Translations under genes and position numbers: made by a program
In this document: positions 42,925 through 53,069 of the stretch, piece after piece
Numbering within the stretch: position 1 is the stretch's first letter
Layout: every line of letters starts with the position of its first letter
From: Bacteroidota bacterium
GTDB lineage: Bacteria > Bacteroidota > Bacteroidia > NS11-12g > UBA9320
Reading direction: 5' to 3'
NCBI GenBank assembly: GCA_002746305.1
Contig: NVWV01000005.1
Coordinates: forward strand, 62,001-126,000
Length of the DNA stretch: 64,000 bases
Notes under the pieces: model-generated
The model's input: the letters and a program-made list of their open reading frames with translations, nothing else
Database searches by the model: none
What the model was told of the DNA's origin: nothing

Positions 42925-44400
42925 ATGTCTTCAAGACTTCATATCTATAACACAATCAGCAAGCAAACCGAAGAGTTTCAACCCATAGACCCACCTTTTG
43001 TAGGTATGTATCTATGCGGTCCTACAGTATATGGAGATCCACATTTAGGACATAGTCGAGGTGCTGTTATGATGGACATATTGTTCCGTTACCTAATGCA
43101 TTTAGAGTATAAGGTTCGCTATGTAAGAAACATAACGGATGTCGGGCATTTATTAAATGATGCTGATGAAGGCGAGGACAAAATAGGTAAGATAGCCAAG
43201 GCCAATAAAGTAGAACCTATGGAGGTGGCTCAGCAGTACACGAATGCTTACCATCAAGCCTTACAAAAAATGAATATTCTACCTCCAAGCATTGAGCCCA
43301 TAGCAAGTGGTCATATCATAGAGCAAATAGAAATGATTGAAGAGATTCTTGCGAATGGCTTTGCATATGAAAGTAATGGATCGGTATATTTTGATGTCTT
43401 AAAATATGCTGAGACCAATGACTATGGTGCACTAAGCGGACGAAAGCTTGAAGATTTAATAGCAGGTGCTGGTGAAGAACGTAGAGCTTTAGAAGGGCAA
43501 GAAGAGAAGAAGAATCCAAATGATTTTGCTCTTTGGAAAAAAGCTACTCCTGAGCATATCATGAAGTGGAATAGTCCTTGGAGCGTAGGTTTTCCAGGAT
43601 GGCATATCGAATGTTCTGCAATGAGTGGTAAGTACTTGGGTAAGCAATTTGATATACATGCAGGTGGAATGGACTTATTGTTTCCACACCATGAGAGTGA
43701 AATAGCCCAAAGTACAGCTTGTAACCATACAAATCCTGCAAAGTATTGGATGCATAACAATATGATTACCATCAATGGGCAAAAGATGGCAAAGAGTTTG
43801 AATAATGGTGTTCTTATAGAAGAACTTTTTAGTGGGAATCACCATTTATTGGAGCAAGCGTATAGTCCCATGACCTTGCGTTTCTTTTTGCTGCAAGCAC
43901 ATTATAGAAGTACATTGGATTTTAGCAATGAAGCCTTGCAAGCTGCAGAAAAAGGTTTTCAGAGACTTATGAATGCAGCAGGCAAAACGGATAGTTTAAC
44001 TACTGCTAATTCGAGTGATATGGATATACAGTCATGGGTAGATAAGTTGTATGAGCAAGTGAACAATGACTTAGCAACACCTCAGGTGATAGCTACACTA
44101 TTTGAAGCTGCAAAGTGGATAAATGAAATTGATGCTAAGAAGCTGAAAATTTCACATACAGATAAAGACTTACTGCATACTACGTATCATACTTTTGTTT
44201 TTAGTATTCTAGGTTTAGTAGCAGAAGAAGCTGAAAATAATGAAGCTTTGGATGGCGTTATGCAAATGGTATTGGATATTAGAAAAACAGCCAAAGAGAA
44301 TAAAGACTGGACTACTGCTGATAAAATTAGAGATGGTTTGAAAGAAGCTGGTATTGAAGTGATGGATGGTAAAGAAGGTAGCAATTATAAATTAAGTTAA
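42925..44400 (+). CDS. cysS: Cysteine--tRNA ligase
   Basis: Class I synthetase charging tRNA-Cys. The 491-residue protein has zinc ligand Cys31 in LCGPTVYGDPHLGH, the HIGH-equivalent HLGH at 40-43, CSAM and HHE segments that complete the zinc site, and KMAKS (KMSKS-equivalent, Lys near 287). The C-terminal DALR/anticodon-binding helices end in TADKIRDGLKEAGIEVMDGKEG. The ATG is four nucleotides after a -7 element. The next gene's ATG shares the last A of its stop codon. Confidence 0.96.
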   Translation: MSSRLHIYNTISKQTEEFQPIDPPFVGMYLCGPTVYGDPHLGHSRGAVMMDILFRYLMHLEYKVRYVRNITDVGHLLNDADEGEDKIGKIAKANKVEPMEVAQQYTNAYHQALQKMNILPPSIEPIASGHIIEQIEMIEEILANGFAYESNGSVYFDVLKYAETNDYGALSGRKLEDLIAGAGEERRALEGQEEKKNPNDFALWKKATPEHIMKWNSPWSVGFPGWHIECSAMSGKYLGKQFDIHAGGMDLLFPHHESEIAQSTACNHTNPAKYWMHNNMITINGQKMAKSLNNGVLIEELFSGNHHLLEQAYSPMTLRFFLLQAHYRSTLDFSNEALQAAEKGFQRLMNAAGKTDSLTTANSSDMDIQSWVDKLYEQVNNDLATPQVIATLFEAAKWINEIDAKKLKISHTDKDLLHTTYHTFVFSILGLVAEEAENNEALDGVMQMVLDIRKTAKENKDWTTADKIRDGLKEAGIEVMDGKEGSNYKLS

Positions 44401-45371
44401 TGAAAACAATAACTAAGATTTTAGCCTGTGCATTTCTATTTTTGGCAATAAGTAGCTGTACAGATGAGCCAAAGAATAAAGATAAACCTATTACAGAAGT
44501 TAAGCCAAGTTTCAAAGTCAAATTTGATGCAGATAGTGCCTACAAGTTTGTAAAAGAGCAGGTTGACTTTGGTCCAAGGGTTCCGGGAACTACACCACAC
44601 GGTATGACTGCGGTTTACTTGCAAAATAAGCTAGCGGAATATTGCGACACAGCCTTTACACAATATGGCAGTGCAACGAGTTATTTAGGCAAAAATGTCA
44701 ACATTAAAAATATTATAGGGAGTATAAATCCTGAGAAGACCAAACGAATTTTATTGTGTGCACATTGGGATACGAGACCAATGGCTGATCAAGATGAAAA
44801 TGACCCTACCACACCAGCCGATGGGGCAAATGATGGGGCTAGTGGTGTAGGAGTTCTTATTGAGGTTGCTCGACAGCTGAAAGCTCAACGACCAGATGCA
44901 GGTGTAGATATTATATTCTTTGATGCTGAAGACATGGGAGATAGCAGAGGTGCTGCTACTTCATGGTGTTTGGGTTCACAGTATTGGGCCAAAACTCCAC
45001 ATAAGAAAAACTATGTGGCTCGGTTTGGAATATTGCTCGACATGGTTGGACCAAAGGACGCGGTATTTGCTATAGAAAGCCATTCATGGCAATATGCTCA
45101 ACCGTATGTGAAAAAGGTTTGGAGAACTGCAAATGATTTAGGCCATGGAAATCACTTTGTAAACTATCAAGGAGGCCAATTGATTGATGATCACTTATTT
45201 ATCAATACGATTCGAGGTATACCTACTTTAGATATTATTCACTATGATGTTATCAATAAATCTGGTTTTGGAGAGTTTTGGCACAAACATAGTGACAACA
45301 TGAATTCAATAGATAAAACCACCCTAAACGCTGTTGGGGAAACAGTATTTAAGGTAGTAATGGATTTATAG
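44400..45371 (+). CDS. M28-family zinc peptidase / glutaminyl cyclase-like lipoprotein
   Basis: A 323-residue lipoprotein (ISSC, Cys20). The zinc-binding sequence AHWDTRPMADQD, then GANDGASGVGVLIE, FFDAEDMGD and a late His in LDIIHYD match M28 aminopeptidases and the related bacterial glutaminyl-peptide cyclotransferases. The cysS stop and its ATG overlap by one base, so they are cotranscribed although unrelated in function. The 3' end overlaps the convergent T9SS gene by 6 bp. Peptidase and cyclase activity cannot be separated from sequence alone. Confidence 0.85.
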   Translation: MKTITKILACAFLFLAISSCTDEPKNKDKPITEVKPSFKVKFDADSAYKFVKEQVDFGPRVPGTTPHGMTAVYLQNKLAEYCDTAFTQYGSATSYLGKNVNIKNIIGSINPEKTKRILLCAHWDTRPMADQDENDPTTPADGANDGASGVGVLIEVARQLKAQRPDAGVDIIFFDAEDMGDSRGAATSWCLGSQYWAKTPHKKNYVARFGILLDMVGPKDAVFAIESHSWQYAQPYVKKVWRTANDLGHGNHFVNYQGGQLIDDHLFINTIRGIPTLDIIHYDVINKSGFGEFWHKHSDNMNSIDKTTLNAVGETVFKVVMDL

Positions 45372-46928
45372 TTTTAATAGTCTGACAGTCCCTAATTCAG
45401 TTTTTAGGAAGTAAAGTCCTGTTGCTAAATTATGTATGTCAAATGTTGTTGTTTGCGGTTCAATAATCATTAACACTTTGCCAGTAGCATCGGTAACGTA
45501 GCTTGGCATGTCCGATTTCAAGTCTTTTATATGAAACAGTCCAGTAGATGGATTTGGGTAAACGGAGAATTGAGATTTTTGTAGATTGGGTAATATTCCA
45601 ACGGTTTCATCTTCGTCTTGTGCTCCTAGGATACAATCTCCACTTTTCCATCCATATGTGTTATTATCATAAACAGTTTGTACAATGTCGGCTTTGTCTC
45701 TCATCGTTGAGATAGAGGCTGTTGAACCACCGCTGGTTGCTCTTCCATATACATAGGCAATATCAAAGCAAATTGGCATATTGGGTTCGAGAGTCATAGG
45801 TTCAGAAGATGCTAGTATTCTTCTATCTCCAGGAGTGTTTGAAACACTTTGTTCTGTCCATCCTGTTCCAGTAACTGGGTCCCCTGAAAACATGAATTTG
45901 GTTTTAGTGCCACCTGGATGTATTAATGGGTCTCCATTTTTGTAACGTGCATTTAGGTAATTGTAGTAATCAGTTGCTTTGGTCGGATTGCCATTAACAG
46001 GATTTGCATTGTTGTTATAGTACATAGCCGAACCCAAATTATGATTAAGGAACATCATGTTTTGGGCTGGTGGATTGAGTCCATAACCTAAAATCCCTTC
46101 ATCATTATCATCCCCGTTGTAAGCATAAACCATATTTTTTGTACTATCAGTACCGACATAATCATCAGAAAAATTTCCTAGATCAAAGTCTGTAAAAACA
46201 CCAAAAACAAAATTGGAAAGGCGTTGAAACCCTCGATTAATAATAGTAAAACTCGCTAAGTTCACATCATCTATTAAAACACCGTTGTGGGTAAAAGCAT
46301 CTTGATAAAACATTTGGTGAATTTCAATCTGAATTGGTTCTCCTCCAGATTCTGTGTGAAGCACGTAATCATTATAAATGCAATATGTGGCTCCTATCCC
46401 TTTAATCTTTGGATAGTCACCAAGTTTTGGTTCATATTTACCATTAGAGTTTAGATCCACAAAAGGGGCAAGTTGATAAGGTTCACCTTTGGAAGTATCG
46501 CCATTTCCTGGCCATTCTAAAATGACACCTGTTGTACTGGATGGATTTGCAATATGGGCATCAATTTGAGTTTTACTAACGGTGTAAATTTTATCATGGT
46601 CTGAGCTTTTTGAAGCTGTATCGAAAGAAAGAGGTCCTGGTTTGAAGTCTTGACCTCTTTGTCTATAGGTCATGGCGGCTAGTCTAAGATTTCCGCTTAT
46701 ATCAACACCTCCCATCCAAACAGAACCAGAAAAAATGGTTCCAACGGGGGAGCTACTTCCCGATTTCTTGGGTATTTCATATCTAGAGGTGGACAAATCC
46801 CAAAAGAAGTCACCACCATTCATAACTTGGATACTTGTATTATTAAAACTCAAAGAGGCAGTTTGAGTTTGGGCACTTAGCCCGAATGACATAAGTACAA
46901 TAGATAGACTTAGTAAAGGCTTCTTCAT
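45366..46928 (-). CDS. Secreted T9SS type A sorting-domain protein
   Basis: A 520-residue exported protein. After the signal peptide (ending FGLSAQ), NGGDFFWDLSTSRYEIPKKS and SGSVWMGGVDISGNLRLAAM are typical of a Bacteroidota secreted-protein family without assigned function. YPKIKGIGATYCIYNDY and ADYVG-like Asp-rich segments follow. The last about 75 residues (FSVYPNPSTGLFHIKDL to RLLKL) are a type A sorting domain. The ATG at 46928 is 5 nt after a perfect -7 element. Tail-to-tail overlap with the M28 gene is 6 bp. Confidence 0.85.
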   Translation of the reverse strand: MKKPLLSLSIVLMSFGLSAQTQTASLSFNNTSIQVMNGGDFFWDLSTSRYEIPKKSGSSSPVGTIFSGSVWMGGVDISGNLRLAAMTYRQRGQDFKPGPLSFDTASKSSDHDKIYTVSKTQIDAHIANPSSTTGVILEWPGNGDTSKGEPYQLAPFVDLNSNGKYEPKLGDYPKIKGIGATYCIYNDYVLHTESGGEPIQIEIHQMFYQDAFTHNGVLIDDVNLASFTIINRGFQRLSNFVFGVFTDFDLGNFSDDYVGTDSTKNMVYAYNGDDNDEGILGYGLNPPAQNMMFLNHNLGSAMYYNNNANPVNGNPTKATDYYNYLNARYKNGDPLIHPGGTKTKFMFSGDPVTGTGWTEQSVSNTPGDRRILASSEPMTLEPNMPICFDIAYVYGRATSGGSTASISTMRDKADIVQTVYDNNTYGWKSGDCILGAQDEDETVGILPNLQKSQFSVYPNPSTGLFHIKDLKSDMPSYVTDATGKVLMIIEPQTTTFDIHNLATGLYFLKTELGTVRLLKL

Positions 46929-46933
46929 ATTCT

Positions 46934-46941
46934 CAAAAGTA
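46934..46941 (-). promoter_or_regulatory. -7 element of the T9SS protein gene
   Basis: TACTTTTG on the minus strand matches TAnnTTTG, with five nucleotides to the ATG, a near-leaderless arrangement. Confidence 0.55.
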
Positions 46942-47046
46942 GGTTAGAGTTTTGAGAGTTCTTGTTTACAGTTTAAGAACGATTCTTCTGAGTTAAGAAA
47001 AGGGAAAGGTATTTGAACTACTGACTTTTTTGAAGTGATAAACGGT

Positions 47047-47970
47047 TTAAAGAATAGTCTGCATCAACTTACTTAGTCCATTTTCTTTTCTTAGTCCTTT
47101 GATATACCAAGCAATGGTTGCTTCATGCGTGCCTTGAATAACAATGGAGCTTCGATTCTCAAAAGGATCATCTTCATAGGTATAATTCAATGAAAATTTG
47201 TCGAATTGTAGTCCAACACTAGCCATAAACCAATCTGAGTTGCTCAATTGTCCAAATACTTGCCTGTAGCCCAATCCTAATTTTACAAAACGGTATTGAC
47301 TCAGCAATTGGTAGTCTAATGTTGAGGTTTTATATTGATGCTGAAAGGTTCCCAAACCTCCAAGCGTAATGTGCTTCAGTTCTTTGTGATATCCAAGATT
47401 TACCACATACCGTTCTCCCAATTTAGACGTTCCTCCAAAAAGAGATATGTTGGGTTTGTTAAATTGATGTACAGCAACCCCAAACATGAAGCCTTTGTAA
47501 TAGCCTGCAGTTCCCACATCAAGTGCAATGTTTTTTTTAGAATCTAGATGGTCTAATACAGGGTCCATTGGATCTCTAAATCGAGCTCTTGATAAATCAA
47601 GATGTCTTTGAATTAAACCGACATTGACTCCAATTTTAAATTCTACTTGTTTGAAGGTTTTGGTGTAGTTAATGTTTGATTTTATGGCATCATCAATAAG
47701 AAAACCAATCTTGTCTCTCATAGAAGAGAACCCAAAACCAATGCCATTTTTTAGATTGTAGTTTAAAACCAAAGATGATGTTATGGGGTTTCCTTCAATG
47801 CCAGGCCATTGATTTCTGTAGTTTAATCCAACCGCAAAATCACTTTGAGTGCCAACTAAAGCAGGATTATAATGTAACATGTTCCCGTTTTTTTGCGTGA
47901 ATATGGGGTCTTGTGCCTTAGCAGAAATTAAAAAGAACAGACCGAGAAGAAATAAGGAGAAGCTTTTCAT
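47047..47970 (-). CDS. PorP/SprF family type IX secretion membrane protein
   Basis: A 307-residue outer-membrane protein. The signal peptide ends ISAKAQ and is followed by the family opening DPIFTQKNGNMLHYNPALVG and NYRNQWPGIEGNP. Beta strands run to the end. PorP/SprF proteins help anchor or export T9SS cargo such as SprB-type adhesins with type B C-terminal domains, two of which are in this window, though not adjacent. ATG 47970 was chosen over TTG 47979, which lies in the -7 element. Confidence 0.9.
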   Translation of the reverse strand: MKSFSLFLLGLFFLISAKAQDPIFTQKNGNMLHYNPALVGTQSDFAVGLNYRNQWPGIEGNPITSSLVLNYNLKNGIGFGFSSMRDKIGFLIDDAIKSNINYTKTFKQVEFKIGVNVGLIQRHLDLSRARFRDPMDPVLDHLDSKKNIALDVGTAGYYKGFMFGVAVHQFNKPNISLFGGTSKLGERYVVNLGYHKELKHITLGGLGTFQHQYKTSTLDYQLLSQYRFVKLGLGYRQVFGQLSNSDWFMASVGLQFDKFSLNYTYEDDPFENRSSIVIQGTHEATIAWYIKGLRKENGLSKLMQTIL

Positions 47971-47976
47971 ACCAGA

Positions 47977-47984
47977 CAAATGTA
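47977..47984 (-). promoter_or_regulatory. -7 element of the PorP/SprF gene
   Basis: TACATTTG on the minus strand matches TAnnTTTG, with six nucleotides to the ATG. Confidence 0.55.
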
Positions 47985-48010
47985 TGAAAAACAGACTTAA
48001 CTACTTATCT

Positions 48011-48976
48011 CTAACCCCGTGCAATCAGGAAAACAATGTAAGAGATATAGGCTACCAGAAATAGAATGCCTGTTGGTCTTCCAATTTGATTTTTTAGTTT
48101 TCCTATAGCCAAACTAAAAATAATAAGACAGCTGGCAACTAACAAAACAAAGATGTCCGTATTGATTTCTGTGTCGAAATGTAAAGGGTTTATCAGTGCA
48201 CTGATACCCAGTACCCACAACAAATTAAAAATGTTTGAGCCAATGACATTGGCAACTGCTATGTCTGTTTTTTTCTTATAAGCCGCAACAGCTGAAGTAA
48301 CAAGTTCTGGTAATGACGTACCAATGGCTACGATGGTTAACCCAATAAGCTTTTCGCTTAATTCAAATTCTGAAGCTATTTGGACAGCTCCATCAACGAC
48401 CCATTTGCCGCCAAAGAAAAGTCCCGTCATTCCCAGTAAAATATATAGACTAGACTTACCCATACTCAATGCTTCATCGGGTGCTTCTTCTAGCATGTCT
48501 GCTCTCCCTTCTTTGGCTAGCTTTATAATATAAATGATAAAAAGAGCAAAGAAGAGCATCAATAAAGCACCGTCTGGTCTGCTTATTATATGGTCATCTG
48601 TTGAACTAAACAAGGTCGCATTCGCAACAAATGCAACAAGTAAAATAGCGATAATGGAATATGGAAGTTCAGAATAAATGGTAGAGTTCTTTATTGCCAA
48701 AGGATATATAACAGCGGCAATACCTAGAATCAGTAGAATATTAGAAATATTGGAACCAATGATATTACCCACGGCAATATCAGAAGCACCTGAGCTACTT
48801 GCTAATATGTTTACAATAAGCTCCGGCATACTAGTACCCATGGAGACTATAGTAAGGCCAATTACAATGTCAGATATATTATACTTTTTTGCTACTGATG
48901 CAGAGCCAGATACTAAAAAATCAGCCCCTTTGATAAGAACAACAAATCCAATAACAAACAATACATAAATTAGCAT
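48011..48976 (-). CDS. Calcium/sodium antiporter, CaCA family (YrbG-like)
   Basis: A 321-residue inner-membrane protein with ten or so helices and the internal duplication of cation/Ca2+ exchangers: the first alpha repeat GLTIVSMGTSMPELIVNI and NIIGSNISNILLILG, the second GLTIVAIGTSLPELVTSA and NVIGSNIFNLLWVLG. The Glu in each PEL is the expected ion ligand. ATG 48976 is preferred to TTG 48985. A -7-like CATATTTG with one mismatch is 6 nt upstream. Probably exports Ca2+ in exchange for Na+ or H+. Confidence 0.93.
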   Translation of the reverse strand: MLIYVLFVIGFVVLIKGADFLVSGSASVAKKYNISDIVIGLTIVSMGTSMPELIVNILASSSGASDIAVGNIIGSNISNILLILGIAAVIYPLAIKNSTIYSELPYSIIAILLVAFVANATLFSSTDDHIISRPDGALLMLFFALFIIYIIKLAKEGRADMLEEAPDEALSMGKSSLYILLGMTGLFFGGKWVVDGAVQIASEFELSEKLIGLTIVAIGTSLPELVTSAVAAYKKKTDIAVANVIGSNIFNLLWVLGISALINPLHFDTEINTDIFVLLVASCLIIFSLAIGKLKNQIGRPTGILFLVAYISYIVFLIARG

Positions 48977-49209
48977 ATAGTGCAAATATGCTAAAGACTA
49001 ATTGTAATTAGGATACTTGTTTTGCACACCCATGAATTACAGTTTAGAGGAAATAGGGAACCGAAATTTCAAGTGCTTTTTTATTTAAACGGCATCATAT
49101 GCAACCCTTTATAAATTTCGTTGTATATAGTATTAGTAGTCGACTCAAACTTTAGTCTGTTTTTACAGAAATATTAACGAGTGTTGATTCAAAACAAAAT
49201 ATCAAATAA

Positions 49210-49217
49210 TACGTTTG
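49210..49217 (+). promoter_or_regulatory. -7 element of the TonB receptor operon
   Basis: TACGTTTG matches TAnnTTTG, 21 nt before ATG 49239. It includes the TTG at 49215, which is therefore not the start. The preceding 48977-49209 holds no gene. Confidence 0.55.
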
Positions 49218-49238
49218 CACCAGAATTTTTATAACCGA

Positions 49239-51611
49239 ATGAGATTTCAAATTTTATTATTAAGCCTCCTTGTATCGTTCTCACTTTTTGCTCAAGAATA
49301 TACCATTAGTGGAAGAGTGAAAGATGCGGATAATGGAGAGACCCTACTTGGGGCAACAGTTTTAGTTAAAGGTGGTGGTGGAGCAATCACCAATGAGTAT
49401 GGATTTTATTCTATATCCTTAGAATCAGGAACGTATGAGGTAACCTACAAATACTTAGGTTATGAAGATGTTGTAAAGAATGTTCAACTAGATAGAAGCC
49501 AGACCATCAATATTGAATTGGGAATTAAGGCCAATGTCATAGGTCCAGCTATTGTAAGTGCCAAGGCTTTGGAAAGGAGAGTCGAGAACAAAAAAATAAG
49601 TGTGGTAAAAATGGAAACAGCCAAAATCAAAGAGATTCCTGTAATCTTTGGTGAAGTTGATATTCTAAAAACAATCACGCTTTTACCCGGAATACAATCT
49701 GCCGGTGAAGGGAATAGTGGATTCAATGTAAGAGGAGGGTCTCAAGATCAGAATTTAATTTTACTGGATGAAGCTACGGTATATAACGCATCCCATCTTT
49801 TAGGTTTCTTTAGTGTATTCAATGGAGATGCAGTAAAAGATTTAGAAGTGTATAAAGGTGGAATTCCCGCAAAGTATGGAGGGAGACTTTCTTCTATCGT
49901 AGATATTAAAATGAGAGATGGCAATTCGAAGCGATTTTCTGGAATTGGGGGAATTGGTACTATTTCCAGTCGATTAACTCTTGAAGGACCTATTGTGAAA
50001 GATAAGTCTAGTTTTATGATTGCAGGTAGACGAAGTTATGCAGACCTTTTTTTACCATTAGCCTCTGATGAGAGTATTCAAGAAAGTAAGTTGTATTTCT
50101 ATGATTTGAATCTAAAAGCAAACTACGACATAGGAGAAAAAGATAGAATTTACTTAAGTGGATATTTTGGTAGAGATGTGCTCGGACTAAGTGAGTTATT
50201 CAGCCTAAATTGGGGAAACTCGACAGCGACTATTAGATGGAACCATTTGGTGAATGATAAGGTGTTTGTGAATACATCATTGGTATTTAGTGATTTTAAA
50301 TATGGATTTGACATCAAATTTGCAGAGAATGCTAACTTTGGGTTAGACCAATCCATTCAAGATTCATACCTTAAATCAGATTGGACTAATTTCATTAGTC
50401 AAAAGAGTAAATTGAATTTTGGAGGTCAAGTAACCTATCATAGATTTAATCCTGGACTTTTTGCAGCGAATAATGAAGAGTCTAAAAAATTATTCTCTGA
50501 CATACAAATTGAAAAGAGAAAGGCTTTGGAAACAGGTTTATATATTGACCATGAATACAAGCATAGTAACCGTCTTAACATGAGATATGGTTTACGTATC
50601 TCATCGTTTTCCAATATAGGAGGAACGGAGTATACCTATACCAAAGATGTTGAAACCAATGAGCCAATAGACTCTCTAACAGTGACACAAGTTTTTGGTA
50701 GTGGCGAAATATATAATACCTACATGGGTTTAGAGCCTAGAGCATCTATAAGTTATAATCTTACGACAACAATGGCTCTTAAAGGGTCTTATAATAGAAC
50801 TTTTCAATATGTTCAACAGGCTACCAATACGGCCTCTTCTTTTCCAACGGATCAATGGTTCAGTGTAAATAAGAATGTAAAACCTCAACGGGCAGATCAA
50901 GTAGCAGTGGGATTATTCAAAAATTTGGACATCGGACTAGAGACTTCAGTTGAGGTCTATTATAAATGGATGAATAATCAGATAGACTACAGAGATAATG
51001 CAGAAATAGCATTTAATGAAGAACTAGACGGGGAGCTACTTACTGGGGAAGGTTGGGCATATGGTGCTGAGTTTTATGTAGCTAAGACAGAAGGAAAGTC
51101 TTCTGGTTTTGTTTCGTACACATGGGCCAAAACAATGCGACAAATTGATGGTATCAGTGGTGACAATCCCTATGTAGCTAATTTTGATAGAAGACATAAT
51201 TTAGCAATTGTATTTACTCAAAAGTTTAGTAAGAGACTCCTTGTTACAGGATCTTTTGTTTTCTCATCTGGTCAACCTCTTACCACACCCTCCAGTAAGT
51301 ACTATTATGATGGAGAGTGGAATACCAATTACACAGAGATAAGAAATAACTACAGAGTACCAGCATACCACAGAGCTGATATTGGTGTAACATTAAAAAG
51401 CAAAGAGAAACCCGATAAGCGATTTAAGAGCAATTGGAACTTCTCAATCTACAACTTATACAATAGAGCTAATCCATACACCATACGTTTTGGCGAAATA
51501 AATGAAGATGATTTAGAGAAGAATGAAGGAGCTATTGTAGGTAATACAGCGGCTTTTCAAACGACTTTATTTAAGATGATACCCGCAATTACTTGGAACT
51601 TTGAATTTTAA
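49239..51611 (+). CDS. TonB-dependent receptor with carboxypeptidase-like N-terminal domain
   Basis: A 790-residue outer-membrane importer. Signal peptide (ending SLFAQ), CarboxypepD_reg-like domain (YTISGRVKDADNGETLLGA), plug with SGFNVRGGSQDQNLILLDEA and YKGGIPAKYGGRLSSIVDI, then a 22-strand barrel whose last residues are AITWNFEF with a terminal Phe. The SusC-like layout plus a following DUF4249 lipoprotein gene is the usual receptor/lipoprotein pair. The ligand is unknown, and no glycan or siderophore genes are adjacent. Confidence 0.92.
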   Translation: MRFQILLLSLLVSFSLFAQEYTISGRVKDADNGETLLGATVLVKGGGGAITNEYGFYSISLESGTYEVTYKYLGYEDVVKNVQLDRSQTINIELGIKANVIGPAIVSAKALERRVENKKISVVKMETAKIKEIPVIFGEVDILKTITLLPGIQSAGEGNSGFNVRGGSQDQNLILLDEATVYNASHLLGFFSVFNGDAVKDLEVYKGGIPAKYGGRLSSIVDIKMRDGNSKRFSGIGGIGTISSRLTLEGPIVKDKSSFMIAGRRSYADLFLPLASDESIQESKLYFYDLNLKANYDIGEKDRIYLSGYFGRDVLGLSELFSLNWGNSTATIRWNHLVNDKVFVNTSLVFSDFKYGFDIKFAENANFGLDQSIQDSYLKSDWTNFISQKSKLNFGGQVTYHRFNPGLFAANNEESKKLFSDIQIEKRKALETGLYIDHEYKHSNRLNMRYGLRISSFSNIGGTEYTYTKDVETNEPIDSLTVTQVFGSGEIYNTYMGLEPRASISYNLTTTMALKGSYNRTFQYVQQATNTASSFPTDQWFSVNKNVKPQRADQVAVGLFKNLDIGLETSVEVYYKWMNNQIDYRDNAEIAFNEELDGELLTGEGWAYGAEFYVAKTEGKSSGFVSYTWAKTMRQIDGISGDNPYVANFDRRHNLAIVFTQKFSKRLLVTGSFVFSSGQPLTTPSSKYYYDGEWNTNYTEIRNNYRVPAYHRADIGVTLKSKEKPDKRFKSNWNFSIYNLYNRANPYTIRFGEINEDDLEKNEGAIVGNTAAFQTTLFKMIPAITWNFEF

Positions 51612-51616
51612 AATTG

Positions 51617-52480
51617 ATGATTAAAATGAAGAATACATATTTAATAGTACTTTTTTCTTTGCTCTTTGTAGCGTGCGAAAAAATAGTAGATATCGAAATA
51701 CCTTCTGATGAACCAACATTGGTTGTGGAAGGAGAAATAACGGATAATCTAGGACCATGGTCAGTACGACTTACACTGTCACAACCCTACCTTAATCAAA
51801 AACAAGTAGATGGCATAACCAATGCAACTATTTTCATTACAGGTACTGACGGAAGTAATGTACAACTCCTTCATACCGATACAGGAATGTTTGTTTCTGC
51901 AACTGATCAGCAGTGTCTGGTAGGAGAGACCTATACACTTACCGTGGATTATGATGGCAAGACTTTTACTGCTTCTGAAGAGTTGGTAAATGGTTTCCCT
52001 ATTGATACCATAGCATCTTACTTTTTGCCCGACAACAATGGGTTTATAGAAGCAGGTTACTATGTTTTTATTCAGGGAAAAGAAAACGATTATAAAGGAG
52101 ATAGCTACTTATGGAAATTTTATAGAAACGATACATTACAAGATGATTTTGGCCCCATTTATGAAAATGATGATTTTGGAGATATTTCTTTCTTGAATCA
52201 ATCATTAGATCCGAATGATCCTTTGGCAGGATTAGCACAAGGTATTATACCAAGACCATTTCCATTTACTGTAGAACCGGGTGACAGTATTCGAATTGAA
52301 CAATATAGTTTGAGCAAGCAACACTATAAGTTTATTATCGATCGAGAGGCACAGCTCAATAGAGCGGGAACTCCATTTGATTCGCCTCCTGCCAATCCAA
52401 ACTACAATATTAGCAATGGTGGTTTAGGCTACTTCTCAGTAGCTCACTTGGTAAAGGAAAGCCTAGTAGTAAAGGAGTAA
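51617..52480 (+). CDS. DUF4249 family lipoprotein
   Basis: A lipoprotein of about 288 residues (LLFVAC, lipidated Cys near 20) with the family start CEKIVDIEIPSDEPTLVVEGEI by position after the Cys, an Ig-like N-terminal half and a beta-rich C-terminal half. DUF4249 proteins accompany TonB receptors of this type, probably as a surface lid or binding partner. ATG 51617 is 5 nt after the receptor stop; ATG 51626 is an equally possible start. Its stop abuts that of the convergent marR-type gene. Confidence 0.85.
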   Translation: MIKMKNTYLIVLFSLLFVACEKIVDIEIPSDEPTLVVEGEITDNLGPWSVRLTLSQPYLNQKQVDGITNATIFITGTDGSNVQLLHTDTGMFVSATDQQCLVGETYTLTVDYDGKTFTASEELVNGFPIDTIASYFLPDNNGFIEAGYYVFIQGKENDYKGDSYLWKFYRNDTLQDDFGPIYENDDFGDISFLNQSLDPNDPLAGLAQGIIPRPFPFTVEPGDSIRIEQYSLSKQHYKFIIDREAQLNRAGTPFDSPPANPNYNISNGGLGYFSVAHLVKESLVVKE

Positions 52481-52933
52481 TTAATCTAGTCTTAACTTAT
52501 CCAGCAATAGGTTAAGTGTTTTAAATTCCTCTTCCGTCAAGTGATTGTGGTTGGAATAGACTTCTGCTATAAGGTCATTGAGTTCCAGTAATTTTGATTG
52601 ACCCGCTGGAGTAATTGAAATATCCACCTGTCTTTTATCATAACTACACGACTTACGGGAGATTAAGCTTTTCGTGAAAAGTTTATCGACCAATCTGGAT
52701 GCATTGGACATTTTGTCTACCATTCTCAAAGTAATGTCATTGATAGAAACCGGTTTTGGGTGCTGACCCTGTAGTATCCGAAGAACATTAAATTGTTGAA
52801 TGGAAATGTTATGAACTTTGAATGAATTACTAATTAGACCAGACATGTAGCTGTTGGTAAACGCTATATTAATGATGGCTTTTTGCAACTCACTTTCAAA
52901 CTCTCTTTGCTTTATTTGATCTCCTATTCCCAT
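52481..52933 (-). CDS. MarR-family transcriptional regulator
   Basis: A 150-residue winged-helix dimeric repressor. Recognition region SINDITLRMVDKMSNASRLV, wing SCSYDKRQVDISITPAGQSK, and helical dimerisation ends are typical. It may control its own gene. Upstream, plus-strand 52944-52957 holds CATTT-N4-AAATG, a small dyad between promoter and start. Regulated target genes are not evident, since its neighbours are convergent or divergent single genes. Confidence 0.9.
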   Translation of the reverse strand: MGIGDQIKQREFESELQKAIINIAFTNSYMSGLISNSFKVHNISIQQFNVLRILQGQHPKPVSINDITLRMVDKMSNASRLVDKLFTKSLISRKSCSYDKRQVDISITPAGQSKLLELNDLIAEVYSNHNHLTEEEFKTLNLLLDKLRLD

Positions 52934-53069
52934 TTTCTACCTTCATTTATCAAAATGCGAAATTAATATAAATGTTTACCGAGCTATTATGTACTTCTAT
53001 CCAATGACCACTTTTTAAATCATCGGATACTAAAAAACCAATGGATATTGCACGTGTTATAGTATACAG

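Noticed and set aside
53045..53065. CACGTG upstream of the metallophosphoesterase gene as parS
   Set aside because: Flanks do not fit the parS core; only the central six bases match.
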